A stretch of 64,000 bases of DNA from Burkholderia sp. Ac-20365. Lineage in GTDB: Bacteria; Pseudomonadota; Gammaproteobacteria; Burkholderiales; Burkholderiaceae. A program made the translations under genes and the position numbers. The stretch is from the NCBI RefSeq assembly GCF_017104715.1, contig NZ_JAAGPI010000004.1, positions 248,001 through 312,000 on the forward strand. Direction: 5' to 3'. Below the pieces are notes generated by a model. It saw only the letters and a program-made list of their open reading frames with translations. It searched no databases and had not been told where the DNA came from. Below are positions 8,392 to 17,420 of this stretch, piece after piece (the first letter of the stretch is position 1; every line of letters begins with the position of its first letter).

Positions 8392-9522
8392 ATGCCAAGC
8401 GAAAACGACCTGATCCGAACCATGTCGAAGATGGTGAGAGACATGGGAATGCCCGAGGAAGAAATCGAGCGCATGGCCAACTTTGTGGCTGAAACGTCGA
8501 CCCCACCCGATTCCGAACCGATACGCTCGTTCTTCGAAGAGGACTGGCAAGGCTTTCGCGATGAGATCGGCGGAATGCTTGAGGCACAGGACACGGCGCC
8601 GCGGATTGTCGTGTACGAGCGCGAGTACTCGGGCGAGCCGCACGACAAAAAAAGCGAGAAAGAGGAAAGCGGCAGGCTGGACACTATCTGGCGCCGTTCA
8701 GGCGAAAAATACGCGCCGCCAGAGTTCTTGCGCGGAGACGTCGAGATGCTACGGGGCTGGATGGACGACATGCTCTGTGAGAGTGTCGACTGCGAACAAG
8801 CGGTCGCAGTCTGGATTGTGCAGGTCCTTCTCCCCGAGGAAGACACCCGTCCTGATTTTCTGGTGATGTTTTTCCGCGATCAGGACGGCGGAGAGGAGCT
8901 GTTTCTGTACGACGGTACGTTCCCGCGCAGGAAGTCCGATGGCTCGGACAAGATTGAACAGATCCTGGCGTCATGGCGTCCCGAGGACATGGATGCGAGC
9001 AGCTGGGGCCTATCTATAGCGCTTCGTGACAAGCCGGCGGCGCGCGAGCGACTCAACGAATTGTGCAGCGAAAGCGGCGCTTCGCCCTTGACCGACGTCC
9101 AGTGGAAGGCAGTGGTTGAGTGGATCCGTACATCAGGCGTCGTGGAAACAGCGATCGAGGAGACGATCTGGAAGCACGTCGACCGCGTGCTCAGTGAGGC
9201 GAGCGAGTGGCTGCGCATGGGCACCCGGGCGGTACCCGATTTCCTTGATACGCTGCGTGAGGAATCACGCGAGAAGCTGCAGGAGATTGAGCAGCGGCAT
9301 GAAAAACGATTGAAGGGCCTGCGCGCTGATCTCGACAAAATGCGCATGCTGTCCGACGGGATCAAGAAACGCGCGGACAAGGCCGATCGTGATAATCAGG
9401 ATCTTCGTCGGCAGTTACGCGCCGCGCCACCCTCAGCAGTTCCGGCGTCGCCGTTGGCAGACAATCAGGCGCTGGCGGCCGATGGCACAGCAGTACGGCG
9501 GGCGCTTGACGGATATTTTTGA
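8392..9522 (+). CDS. Partner protein with C-terminal coiled coil, 376 aa
   Basis: I do not recognise the family. The protein is acidic over its first 200 residues and has no membrane segment. Residues about 290-345 form a strongly charged coiled coil (EKLQEIEQRHEKRLKGLRAD and onward). The final 30 residues are low-complexity and end in RRALDGYF. It begins four bases after the stop of the preceding coiled-coil/RelE-like gene and has its own AAAACAGTTTGACCTGAG spacer rather than a strong ribosome site, so coupled translation and a physical complex between the two products are likely. The combination could be a toxin-type effector and its regulator. Confidence 0.65.
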   Translation: MPSENDLIRTMSKMVRDMGMPEEEIERMANFVAETSTPPDSEPIRSFFEEDWQGFRDEIGGMLEAQDTAPRIVVYEREYSGEPHDKKSEKEESGRLDTIWRRSGEKYAPPEFLRGDVEMLRGWMDDMLCESVDCEQAVAVWIVQVLLPEEDTRPDFLVMFFRDQDGGEELFLYDGTFPRRKSDGSDKIEQILASWRPEDMDASSWGLSIALRDKPAARERLNELCSESGASPLTDVQWKAVVEWIRTSGVVETAIEETIWKHVDRVLSEASEWLRMGTRAVPDFLDTLREESREKLQEIEQRHEKRLKGLRADLDKMRMLSDGIKKRADKADRDNQDLRRQLRAAPPSAVPASPLADNQALAADGTAVRRALDGYF

Positions 9523-9631
9523 GATCGACGTTGTAGTCCGCAGGTGAGTCAATAGCGCGGGCCTGGACTGCACTGCGGTACGCTATCCAATGCGGCCACC
9601 GATGCTCGCGGCACCCACATAAGGAAACTGG

Positions 9632-10222
9632 ATGAGTCATCCGACGGGCACTGTCTGCCCCGCTTGCCAGAAGAAAGAAGGCGTGCCTTTGCTGTACGGC
9701 TTCCCATCGACAGACGATTTCGAACGGGCGGCGCGCGGGGAAGTCATTCTGGGCGGTTGCGTTGTCGACTTCGACTCCGCTGATCAAAAGTGTCGTAAAT
9801 GTGACCACAGCTGGTCTTCGACGGACATTCCGGCGGTTATCGGCAGTGACGAGAAGGAACTCAGACGCGAACCGCAGACGTTGCTCGCAAGGGACGGTGT
9901 AAATTCGTCGTCGGGCGGAACGTCACGTGCGCTCCCGACAAGTACCGCTGATCCGCGCGGTAAAGAACCCGGCCGCGCGGCGCACCCGAAGAAGGTCTCG
10001 GTCCTGCCTGCGGTTGCCGCTTTCTTTCTTGCCCTGATCTTTGGTCGTCTGTTTGTCGGCGCAGCGGCATGTGCCGACGGATGGAGGTCCGGTTCGATCG
10101 GCCACGCGGGTGCCTGTTCCCATCATGGTGGGGTCGACCGGCTGCCGGGCATACTCCTGCTTCTCTTTAGCTACTGTGTCGCTTTGGCGTTTCATCGCTA
10201 TCGCGCCAGACGCAACGGGTGA
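9632..10222 (+). CDS. Zinc-ribbon membrane protein with DUF3761-like motif
   Basis: Residues 9-12 (CPAC) and about 54-57 (CRKC) form a zinc ribbon, with LLYGFPS and GGCVVD between them, a pattern seen at the start of many small accessory proteins. After a low-complexity linker come a membrane helix (about 123-142), then a short segment CADGWRSGSIGHAGACSHHGGV that resembles the DUF3761 core (CxDG...GACSxHGGV), and a final helix (about 168-188). A zinc ribbon joined to an extracytoplasmic cysteine-histidine motif is unusual. The ATG at 9632 is preceded by AAGGAAACTGG. Confidence 0.6.
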   Translation: MSHPTGTVCPACQKKEGVPLLYGFPSTDDFERAARGEVILGGCVVDFDSADQKCRKCDHSWSSTDIPAVIGSDEKELRREPQTLLARDGVNSSSGGTSRALPTSTADPRGKEPGRAAHPKKVSVLPAVAAFFLALIFGRLFVGAAACADGWRSGSIGHAGACSHHGGVDRLPGILLLLFSYCVALAFHRYRARRNG

Positions 10223-10350
10223 GTGAGCAAGCTTTCTCGTCGAAGCGGAATGGCGGCCATTCATGCCGAGCGCAATATGCGACGGCGTGAATCCGCCTGT
10301 GAACTGCCCGTCGCTCCTTAGGTTTAAACCCTCCGTCACGTTCCCTTTCC

Positions 10351-10953
10351 ATGCCATCGAACATTTGGAACACGTTTTTCGATCACTTCTCGCAAGGCCT
10401 CAAGAGTGTCTGTCCCAACCAGTTCGCGCGAGACTGGAACAATGTGGAGGCAAGGACGGATATCTACCGGTCGATCATCCAAAGCGCTACCGCGATGCCT
10501 GCTACGCCAAAGCTGACGTTTGAGAAGGAGCGTTGCCGGATCGATTTCATGCTGGGTAACGAGGTGCCCACCAGGCACGGCTTGCGGCCCGCGTTTGTGC
10601 CCATCATCGCGATTGAATCTGAAAACCATGTCAAGGACGCCGCGCACGAGGTCAACAGCCTGTGCGCGCTTGCCTGCCCGACGAAACTGCTGATCACATG
10701 CGCGATATGGGCGCGCAAACCCAAAGCGCAACTGTCCCGGGAGGCGCTGTTGCAGCACTGGCGGAGCATCTACATTGCGCATCAGGGCCCCCGGTCGGGC
10801 CGTCAAAGCGATGTTTTCGCTATTGTCGTAGGCGAGCGCACGCGACAGGAACTCCGCTTTTACCTTGAGTTCATTTCGTCGCCGATCGCAGGCTTGCCGG
10901 AGCCGTTTCACATAGTCCAACTTCCTGTAGACGAAGCATGTCCCGTGCGCTAA
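10351..10953 (+). CDS. Possible PD-(D/E)XK-fold protein
   Basis: This 200-residue soluble protein has CRIDFMLG at about residues 61-68 and IIAIESEN at about 86-93, followed by helices and a TKLLITC strand. An aspartate in one strand and an ExE in the next, roughly 25 residues apart, is the spacing of PD-(D/E)XK nuclease-like folds, but no lysine completes the motif, so it may be a degenerate or non-catalytic relative. The ATG follows CCCTTTCC and lacks a strong ribosome site. It sits just ahead of a CoiA-like gene. Confidence 0.55.
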   Translation: MPSNIWNTFFDHFSQGLKSVCPNQFARDWNNVEARTDIYRSIIQSATAMPATPKLTFEKERCRIDFMLGNEVPTRHGLRPAFVPIIAIESENHVKDAAHEVNSLCALACPTKLLITCAIWARKPKAQLSREALLQHWRSIYIAHQGPRSGRQSDVFAIVVGERTRQELRFYLEFISSPIAGLPEPFHIVQLPVDEACPVR

Positions 10954-11056
10954 CCCAGCCTGTGCGGCGCTGTGTTGTTTGCAGAAAAGCCGGACTCGTC
11001 GGGCGGACATCGGCATGCTATTTTTTCTGAAGGGCGTTGAGAACCAGGAGGCCAGC

Positions 11057-12586
11057 GTGTCGCGCGATTCTGATCGTAAGTCTGCCCGCACCGCGTGGGC
11101 GGTCACGCGCCGAACCGTGAGCGAAGATCGCGCCCGCGCAGCCGACACCGTGATGGCGTGGGCGCGCGACAGAGAAACAGGCGAGCCTCGTTACATTCTG
11201 GAGATTGACGCCGACCATCGCGGAGGTCTGTGCAACTGCGAGTGTGTCGACTGTGGCGCGCCGCTCATCGCAGTGAATGCCGCCCGGTCGTCGTTCATAC
11301 GGCGCCCGCACTTCCGTCACTCAGATGGAGTGGAGAGGCGCTCGTGCATCTATACGGCGGCGCGCATGGCGATGGTTATCTCGCTCGTAGCGGACGGCCT
11401 TCTCGAGCTCCCGGCGCGGCAGCGGACGGCACGTGTGACAGGCCTCAGTGGCTGCGTTCATGAGGCCTGGGCCGAGGTACCGGCAGAGCGTGTGCAGATC
11501 GACGCCTGGAGTTTTGTCGATTCTGCCGAGGCGATGCTCACGCTTGAGGACGGTCGCGAGTTGCGCGTGTTACTCGTTGGCTCCAGCAATGCATCTGCGA
11601 CGGATGATGCCGAGCGGCCACTCGGGATGCGGGTCGGTGAGGCGTCGATCCAGATCATAGTCGACGACCCGGCTATCGCGGGGATGGGCCCCGACGAGTT
11701 GCGCAACCGCACGAACCTTGCGATGAAACAGGCGCACTGGTGCGGGCACTGGGACGACCGGAAACTGGCGGCTTCCGCGCTAGAACAAGCGCGGGCTTCG
11801 GCCGTCGATGCACTCGACTGGCCACCCGGTGTCGAAGCATTACCCGACGGATTTGACCGGCCCGCAGCGCGGGAGACGCTGCTTCACCGGACCGCGAAGG
11901 AGATCCTCGCGCGCGAAAAGCGCCTCATGGTCCCGGCAGTGATCCTGCCGGAGCGGGGCGGCCAGATTGTCGGGCAAACACCCGCATCAGTCGGCCGGAC
12001 ATCCCGGATGCTTAATCTCGCCACGGTTGCGCTGGAGCAGGCTGTCGGCCGGATCAGGCCGGACGTTTGCGCGACAACCGAGCCTGCACCGGGCTGGCCG
12101 GCGGAAACGCTGCACATCGAAATCACGGTGACACACAAGCTGGACGCAGGGCGGCTCGATCGCATCTGGGCCGCGGGTGTCCCGACGCTCGAGATCGACC
12201 TGTCGCGGCTCGGCGGAAAAGTGACGCGCGCCGAATTCGAGAGACTCATCGTCGATGAACTGGCAGGCAAGAGCTGGGTGCACCACCCAGCCATTGACGA
12301 GGAGCGTCGAAAGCTTCAGGCGGCGCGCGCCAGAGAGGCCGAAACGGCTCGCCATCGCGCGGGGCGGGCGACGTCGGGCGCACGGTATCCGGCGGTCGGG
12401 CGCGGGGAAACCGCGCCGCCCGAAAGCTGGCGGGGACCTCGGGACGGAAACCTTTGGCTCAAAGGAGCGGCGCTCGAGCGCTGGAAAAAGGAGCACCCCG
12501 AGCGCGCGGCGGAACTGGAGCGCTGGAAGAAGGAACATCCCGAACGCACGGCGGGCTTATCGTTCGAAGATGGGAAAGACGAATAG
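11057..12586 (+). CDS. CoiA-like protein (first of three)
   Basis: This 509-residue protein has an N-terminal zinc-binding segment (CNCECVDCGAPL at about 59-70, then RPHFRHSDG at about 84-92), which is the CoiA-type N-terminal module. It is followed by a nuclease-like core with RPDVC at about 335 and LHIEITVTHKLDAGRLDRI at about 353, then LEIDLS. That order (RPDV, then I/V-E-I-x-x-T-H-x-x-D...K/R) is the PD-(D/E)XK pattern of competence protein CoiA relatives, thought to process or bind incoming DNA. The C-terminus carries a perfect-register repeat (see separate entry). GTG at 11057 has AGGAGG five bases upstream, which outweighs upstream ATGs. Confidence 0.7.
   Translation: MSRDSDRKSARTAWAVTRRTVSEDRARAADTVMAWARDRETGEPRYILEIDADHRGGLCNCECVDCGAPLIAVNAARSSFIRRPHFRHSDGVERRSCIYTAARMAMVISLVADGLLELPARQRTARVTGLSGCVHEAWAEVPAERVQIDAWSFVDSAEAMLTLEDGRELRVLLVGSSNASATDDAERPLGMRVGEASIQIIVDDPAIAGMGPDELRNRTNLAMKQAHWCGHWDDRKLAASALEQARASAVDALDWPPGVEALPDGFDRPAARETLLHRTAKEILAREKRLMVPAVILPERGGQIVGQTPASVGRTSRMLNLATVALEQAVGRIRPDVCATTEPAPGWPAETLHIEITVTHKLDAGRLDRIWAAGVPTLEIDLSRLGGKVTRAEFERLIVDELAGKSWVHHPAIDEERRKLQAARAREAETARHRAGRATSGARYPAVGRGETAPPESWRGPRDGNLWLKGAALERWKKEHPERAAELERWKKEHPERTAGLSFEDGKDE
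12473..12556 (+). repeat. Tandem 42-bp coding repeat
   Basis: Two adjacent 14-codon units (12473-12514 and 12515-12556) encode LERWKKEHPERAAE and LERWKKEHPERTAG near the C-terminus of the CoiA-like protein. The DNA copies differ mostly at third positions, so the repeat is maintained at protein level. It would make a charged amphipathic helix. A copy-number variable tail is possible. Confidence 0.8.
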
Positions 12587-12701
12587 CGGGTGCCTTACGC
12601 GATCTGCTGACGCGTGAATCGAACGTTGAGGCATTGCTGACGCTTTGCCGGGCCCGGCGCGCTCTCGTCGTCAAAGCGCCGCCGGTTCGGCTGCCCGTGC
12701 C

Positions 12702-13109
12702 TTATTCGATAGACGGCTGCAGCTTGATGTCTCCATCCGTCATGTCGATCCGATAGATCGGAAACCTGCTCGGCACGGTAACGGTCGTCGCCGCGAATAC
12801 CTGGCCGAGGCCACCGACCTTGGCACGCAGCAGATGTTCACCTGGGTCGAGGTACAGCTCGAGCGATTCGCTTGTGGCAATGGATGCGGTCGGACGACCG
12901 TCGACGGACAGTTCAACCGTCACGCCCGCGGCGAACAGAGCGCCTGCATTGCGGACCACAGTGATTTTCTGGGCACCCTGTGAAGGCTGTGTCGACTCGA
13001 TGGCAGTGATTCTGCTTTTTGGTACTCCCTTCGTCTCGGACATGGGAACAAGATGGGTCGCGCAACCGGCCAGCGACAATGTCAGGAGCGCCACGAGCGT
13101 GCGGAACAT
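12702..13109 (-). CDS. Lipoprotein, 135 aa
   Basis: A classic lipobox, LAGC, follows a short hydrophobic signal (MFRTLVALLTLSLAGCATH), so the mature protein is a membrane-anchored lipoprotein. The body is a small beta-sandwich-like domain: VRNAGALFAAGVTVELSVDG, then LELYLDPGEHLLRAKVGG. This resembles DUF2846/PEGA-like lipoproteins, which carry surface-exposed beta domains of unknown role. The start at 13109 is chosen because it is next to GGGGTAGGT and begins the signal; an extended reading to 13175 is only a basic leader. It is divergent from the GIY-YIG gene. Confidence 0.65.
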   Translation of the reverse strand: MFRTLVALLTLSLAGCATHLVPMSETKGVPKSRITAIESTQPSQGAQKITVVRNAGALFAAGVTVELSVDGRPTASIATSESLELYLDPGEHLLRAKVGGLGQVFAATTVTVPSRFPIYRIDMTDGDIKLQPSIE

Positions 13110-13191
13110 ACCTACCCCGTAATTGTTGGAAGGATGCAAGTATGCCGCATGCCGACGCCGTCGCGATTTCCGCAAAGGGGGCGTGGAGCGG

Positions 13192-13221
13192 TTTCAAATC
13201 ATCCAATCGCGTTTGTATAAT
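13192..13221 (+). promoter_or_regulatory. Promoter for the 13253 gene
   Basis: TATAAT at 13216-13221 with TTTCAA at 13192-13197, an 18-base spacer. The -10 is perfect, the -35 weak. It sits 31 bases before the start of the GIY-YIG-type gene, which has no clear ribosome site. Confidence 0.45.
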
Positions 13222-13252
13222 CAAGTCGACCATTCTTTCGCGACCTTGAAAA

Positions 13253-14212
13253 ATGCAGTTACCGGATAAAATCGAGATCCCAGATTACACGGCAACTACG
13301 CAACGCTGGATTGACAGGATTGATTGGCAGGCCGTGCGGAAGGCGTGTAAGCACCCCGGTGCGTCGGTTCAGATAAAGGTTTACATCCAACACCACGGCC
13401 ACACTGCACTTGCCAAAATCATGGCGCAAAATCGCTGGATTGAGCGAATCGAGAGTGGTTTACACGATCCACTCACTATTTCAGCCGACGAAATCGCGCG
13501 CGCTGGCGGTAGCAAATGGGAATGGCTCGCCGAGTCGCAACAAGAACTCCATGTACTCTACAACGCGCGTTCTGCGCCAGTGGACGTTTTAAAAGTCCTG
13601 CAGTATGTCGACGCGCTATTTGCAAAAGGCGCGGCGCAAGGTCTTGCGCTGATGAATTACCTGTCTGCCTTGCATTCGGAACGTCAACGTCTTGATGACG
13701 AAAGGCAACGCGCTGAGCATGAACGCGAGCGAGAACGCGTGGAGGCGGAGGAAGCGCTTAGACGGCAAAAGCAAGAGAGGGCGGAAGAATCGCGCAGGAA
13801 ACTCGCAGATGCCCTGAGGCTAGATGACGAGCTCATCAAGAGTGCACTGGCCGAGCGACAAGCGAAGGACGAGAAATGGGACGCCATTAGGGCGCTCCAC
13901 ACCTCGGTGCAAGAGGGATTTATTTATCTAATGTCGAATGAACTGATGCCGGGCATTTATAAAATCGGCTTTTCGGCAGCCGACCCCGCTCGGCGAGCAA
14001 CGTCGCTGGATAAGCAATATCGATTGCCTGGACGCTTCAAGGTCGTCAAGTATTGGTCGACGAGAACCCCTTACGTGGTCGAGCAGAAAATATTTTCCGC
14101 ACTCATCGACCACAGAACGTCCGGCGAATTTTTCCAAGTCGATCTCGAAATAGCAAAATCGACTATCGAAAGTCATCTGATCCCCCTTGACCCCGATCAC
14201 CACGAGGCATAG
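13253..14212 (+). CDS. Coiled-coil protein with T5orf172 (GIY-YIG type) domain
   Basis: Residues 1-140 are an uncharacterised helical domain. Residues about 142-210 form a long, glutamate- and arginine-rich coiled coil (QRLDDERQRAEHERERERVE). Residues about 221-300 form a T5orf172 domain: GFIYLMSNELMPGIYKIGFS, then R-A-T-S-L-D near 245 and YVVEQKIFSALI...GEFFQVD. T5orf172 is a GIY-YIG relative found in phage and accessory proteins, with a YKIG in place of the YIG strand. The usual architecture (long coiled coil in front of a C-terminal T5orf172) is seen here. The lack of an obvious signal peptide fits a cytoplasmic nucleic-acid-binding role. Confidence 0.75.
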   Translation: MQLPDKIEIPDYTATTQRWIDRIDWQAVRKACKHPGASVQIKVYIQHHGHTALAKIMAQNRWIERIESGLHDPLTISADEIARAGGSKWEWLAESQQELHVLYNARSAPVDVLKVLQYVDALFAKGAAQGLALMNYLSALHSERQRLDDERQRAEHERERERVEAEEALRRQKQERAEESRRKLADALRLDDELIKSALAERQAKDEKWDAIRALHTSVQEGFIYLMSNELMPGIYKIGFSAADPARRATSLDKQYRLPGRFKVVKYWSTRTPYVVEQKIFSALIDHRTSGEFFQVDLEIAKSTIESHLIPLDPDHHEA

Positions 14213-14506
14213 CGGCCAGTAACCCGTTCACTGGGGTGTCCGGAAACCCTACAGCACTGCTATCTCGGGGTCGCTAATGTGACCATCGATGCGCGACAGC
14301 CGCCGCTGGCGGCAGTCGCAAGAAATTCGCCCGTAGCTTTCAGGCATACCAGCCATTTGATGTAGCCGTAATACCAGCAGCTGATGGCGCGGTTGCGCGG
14401 ACATGGTCGCGACGCTCGCGCGACGCGAAGGCGCAGCGCCGGATTGGCGGACCAGCGCACGAAGGCCACGCCCGCCGCGCGCCAATCAGGTGGCGTCTGC
14501 CGTCAG

Positions 14507-15211
14507 TCAGAGAGCATCGTCTTGCGCTGCCGATTTCTTTTGATGTTCTTCGCCGAGATACCGACGGTACTCGGCCTGCTGTTCTGTGAACGCTTCGTCG
14601 TCGACGTAATTCAGATACGTCGTGGTGTCCGGCCATTTGCGGTCAACGACAATCCGCATTCTTCCGGGAAGCTGCCACTCCGCTTGCACTGCGCCTAGCG
14701 CCAAGTTTCCGGACGAAGCCTGCGGCTGACCGTACTTTTCGCTGACCATCGCGATGATCCTGCTGACCTGCTGCGTGTCGGCGACAGAGGGAAACGTGTA
14801 TTCAGCGATAGCGAATTTCTGCGTCGCGCGAACATAGCCCATCCTGAGTGTGGTCACGCCTTCGAGGGTTCGGCGAGCGTCGTACACGTCGATCCAGGGG
14901 GCCGACTTGATGACCGATACGCCACGCCTTCGCAGCGACGCTCGCATCTGTTCTCGCGTTGCGCCCTTCAACGTGGTGCCGAACAGGGTGAGACGCGTGG
15001 CTTCCGTTTGCGCACTCTGCGCGCCGCCGGCCGCATCGCTCGCCTGTCGAGCACGGGCGACAGGAGCGCCTGTCAGAACTGCAGCGCAGGCCAGCATGCC
15101 GATGTAGCGACCGAGCATGCCCTGGAAAGACCTTGTGGCCCAGAGTGCAGTGCGGTTCAGGGGGAGGGTGTTGCGATGGGTCGTGTGACCCTTGGGGGAG
15201 ATCTGCTTCAT
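14507..15211 (-). CDS. Exported hypothetical protein, 234 aa
   Basis: The start at 15211 is preceded by AGAGGAAACG. A basic N-region of about 30 residues precedes a hydrophobic signal (GRYIGMLACAAVLTGAP), cut probably near ARA. The mature protein contains LTLFGTTLKGATREQMRASLRRRGV, a pattern that also occurs in small periplasmic folding-type domains, and a C-terminal helical EEHQKKSAAQ. The function is unknown. Downstream on the same strand (bases 14213-14506) I see no supported gene. Confidence 0.55.
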   Translation of the reverse strand: MKQISPKGHTTHRNTLPLNRTALWATRSFQGMLGRYIGMLACAAVLTGAPVARARQASDAAGGAQSAQTEATRLTLFGTTLKGATREQMRASLRRRGVSVIKSAPWIDVYDARRTLEGVTTLRMGYVRATQKFAIAEYTFPSVADTQQVSRIIAMVSEKYGQPQASSGNLALGAVQAEWQLPGRMRIVVDRKWPDTTTYLNYVDDEAFTEQQAEYRRYLGEEHQKKSAAQDDAL

Positions 15212-15562
15212 CGTTTCCTCTGCGCTAGCGCGAACGAATCCAAAGTGGCAGACGCAACTCCGGCGTCTGGTCTTTAAAGGGGATTCGCGTCTAGGCGAAG
15301 AGGTGGTGTTGGCAGGCAAGTAATGCTCAAACCGAACACGGGCGCATGGTAACCGCTACGCGCGGCGGAGTAAAGATTTTTTCAAGCTCGGCTCGTTGTG
15401 CCTGCTGTAGTCCGGGGCGCGACGAGATACGTGCGGCATGGACGCCTCCCGCCATCCTCTACGGCGGCAGCCATTCTAAAGCTTCAGCATGCGGGGCCGT
15501 TATGCACGGTGGGGGGATCCAGAGTGCGATCCCATAACAACAATCTCAAAGGGCTCACCACA
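15212..15562. other. Non-coding spacer with two short hairpins
   Basis: No convincing gene is present. Two small perfect hairpins lie near the minus-strand start: AGACGC (15250-15255) pairing with GCGTCT (15263-15268), and TTCGC pairing with GCGAA around 15283-15298. The region is a divergent spacer between the two genes on either side, so these may be regulatory. Confidence 0.35.
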
Positions 15563-16054
15563 ATGGCAATTCAGCGCGTTCAATACGCTAACGTCGACCA
15601 CCGCGCGCGCGCACGCAAGATGCTGCTCGTTCTCGGCGCGATGCTGTGCATAGCGCTCGGGGGATGGCTATTCCAGGGTTTCGCAGGGACCGCCACGTTT
15701 CTGGTCTTGGCCATCGTCGCTTACGGTATATGGTTTCAGGTCAAAAAGGGCGAACAGGTCGCGCGTGCGACGGAACATCTGCGCAACGCTGGAATTCACG
15801 CTGATCTGCGTGTGGGCGACGGTGACGTTCTGCTGATCGATTCGCGGAAGAAAATGTTTGCATTCGTGGACACGACATTGCGGACTTACGACCTTGTCAC
15901 CGGCCACGATGTTCTCGCCTGGAGCGGTGTAGGCGATAGGTTGACGTTCGAGACAAGGAATGTGAACAACCCGGTCTACAAGATCCAGGTTCGTTCGAAG
16001 CAGGTGCAGGAGCTGTGGATGGCGCGCATTTCAGCGGTCATGGCCGGGCAATGA
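15563..16054 (+). CDS. Membrane protein with C-terminal PH-like domain
   Basis: Two hydrophobic helices lie at about residues 20-37 and 42-58, separated by a short GFAGT turn. The cytoplasmic C-terminal part (about 80-163) is beta-rich (DGDVLLIDSRKKMFAFVDTT, then RTYDLVTGHDVLAWSG and YKIQVRSKQVQELWMARI), which resembles a small PH-like or SH3-like domain. AAAGGG precedes the ATG by about ten bases. Family unknown. Confidence 0.55.
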   Translation: MAIQRVQYANVDHRARARKMLLVLGAMLCIALGGWLFQGFAGTATFLVLAIVAYGIWFQVKKGEQVARATEHLRNAGIHADLRVGDGDVLLIDSRKKMFAFVDTTLRTYDLVTGHDVLAWSGVGDRLTFETRNVNNPVYKIQVRSKQVQELWMARISAVMAGQ

Positions 16055-16167
16055 GACACGACTCGGCGGACCGGGCTGGCAGGCATTAACCGGTAGCCGG
16101 AAGCATCGCGAGGGGCGGGTTATGGCCGGGACGATCATGCGCCTCCCGCGCTCTTGCGTGCTACGAG

Positions 16168-17322
16168 TCAGGACACGGCGCCAAGGGCCTGGAATCGCTC
16201 GCGCTGCCAGTCGATAAATTGGAGGTGGTGGTACTTCCCCTCTTTGACAAGCTTCGAAAACTCCTTGAAGTCCGCGACAATCTGCTCGTTACGCACGATG
16301 ACGGCAGGAACGTACTTCTCGCGTCTGGACATGCGCACGTAGTCGTCCCGCCAGCGCTTGGCGGCTGAGCGCAACCTGACGAAGGAAAGCGACAGGTTAA
16401 TGTTTCGCTCCCCTCGGGTCGATGAAATCATCTGCATCTGGTATGGCCCGTGACCCTCAATGGGCCCGGCCGCAAACGTGTTTAGCCCGTTGTCCCTGTA
16501 CGGGCTGGCCCGCCTGTAGATGGCGCCAACGTCTTGCCCAAGATTCCTGAAGTACACGGAACTTTCAGCTGCGCACATTTGCAAGGTGTTCAGTCCGTAC
16601 ACGTCGCGACGATCCGTAAGCACGACGGTCGAATTGTGCTTGCCAGGTAGCCCGTAGGTGTCGCCATCGAAGTACATCAACGTTCTTTTGCTGTCGATCG
16701 GAAAGAATAGCTGCAGTCCCTTCGAAGCGTACCCAAGGTTTGGCGCGTACTGCCGGAACGTCATGAACTGGTTGTATTCGGCCACCGGATCATCGGCTGC
16801 AATAAAATCTTCATCAGTGTTGTTCAGCAGCAGCCGTGTGTCGAGGTCAAGCAGCAAGGGGTGGAGGGAGAGGGTCATGGACGTCGAAAATCTGGCGGCG
16901 TCGCGCAGCCCTATCGTGATGGAGTCGGGATCGATTCCGCGCTCTTCCATCCAGTGTCGCATGATGTGCCGGGTGGTCTGATCGGTCATGTCATTGAGCC
17001 TTGCGACCTCCTTAGACGTGCGACCACACTGGGCAAGCACGTACAGAAGCAGGTCAAACATCGCTGCAGGATCCACGGGCAGTCGGTCGTTCGCGGCAAT
17101 GTCCTTGAAAATCGCAGATGCGTGATTCTCTGCAACGCCGAGCGCGCGCTCGAAATCGGGTTCATGCCCGTAGAAATAGTCGCGAGAACACTGGTTTTTG
17201 ATTGGGGCGGTCGGAATGACCTTCTGAGACCGGATAACGAAAGTGGGCACACTTTTGCCGTCGGTACTAAAGCGGCGCAGATACAGTTGTGGCACATAGT
17301 GATGGTTCTTGTTATCCGGCAT
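16168..17322 (-). CDS. DUF4238 family protein
   Basis: The N-terminus NHHYVPQLYLRRFSTDGKSV is the diagnostic start of the DUF4238 family, with the two histidines at residues 7-8 and the following leucine-arginine strand. The 384-residue length is typical, and the middle section (about 180-260) holds another conserved FIAADDPVAEYN. The function is unknown; the family is often found near restriction, toxin and defence genes, and the HHYVPQ motif has been suspected to be metal-binding or catalytic. It is convergent with nothing close and sits between a membrane protein and the DUF746 gene. Confidence 0.75.
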   Translation of the reverse strand: MPDNKNHHYVPQLYLRRFSTDGKSVPTFVIRSQKVIPTAPIKNQCSRDYFYGHEPDFERALGVAENHASAIFKDIAANDRLPVDPAAMFDLLLYVLAQCGRTSKEVARLNDMTDQTTRHIMRHWMEERGIDPDSITIGLRDAARFSTSMTLSLHPLLLDLDTRLLLNNTDEDFIAADDPVAEYNQFMTFRQYAPNLGYASKGLQLFFPIDSKRTLMYFDGDTYGLPGKHNSTVVLTDRRDVYGLNTLQMCAAESSVYFRNLGQDVGAIYRRASPYRDNGLNTFAAGPIEGHGPYQMQMISSTRGERNINLSLSFVRLRSAAKRWRDDYVRMSRREKYVPAVIVRNEQIVADFKEFSKLVKEGKYHHLQFIDWQRERFQALGAVS

Positions 17323-17420
17323 TCAACCGCACCCCTTTGTGTGTTCTGACAGGACACGGCCGCCAGTCCAGGGATGGCGACCGTCAAGACATCTCGTGCG
17401 CAATTTTCTCACGGAGCGGC

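Noticed and set aside
14213..14506. Possible transposase remnant on the minus strand
   Set aside because: A minus frame with tryptophan- and tyrosine-rich residues is open, but I could not connect it to a transposase family, and no terminal repeats are visible.
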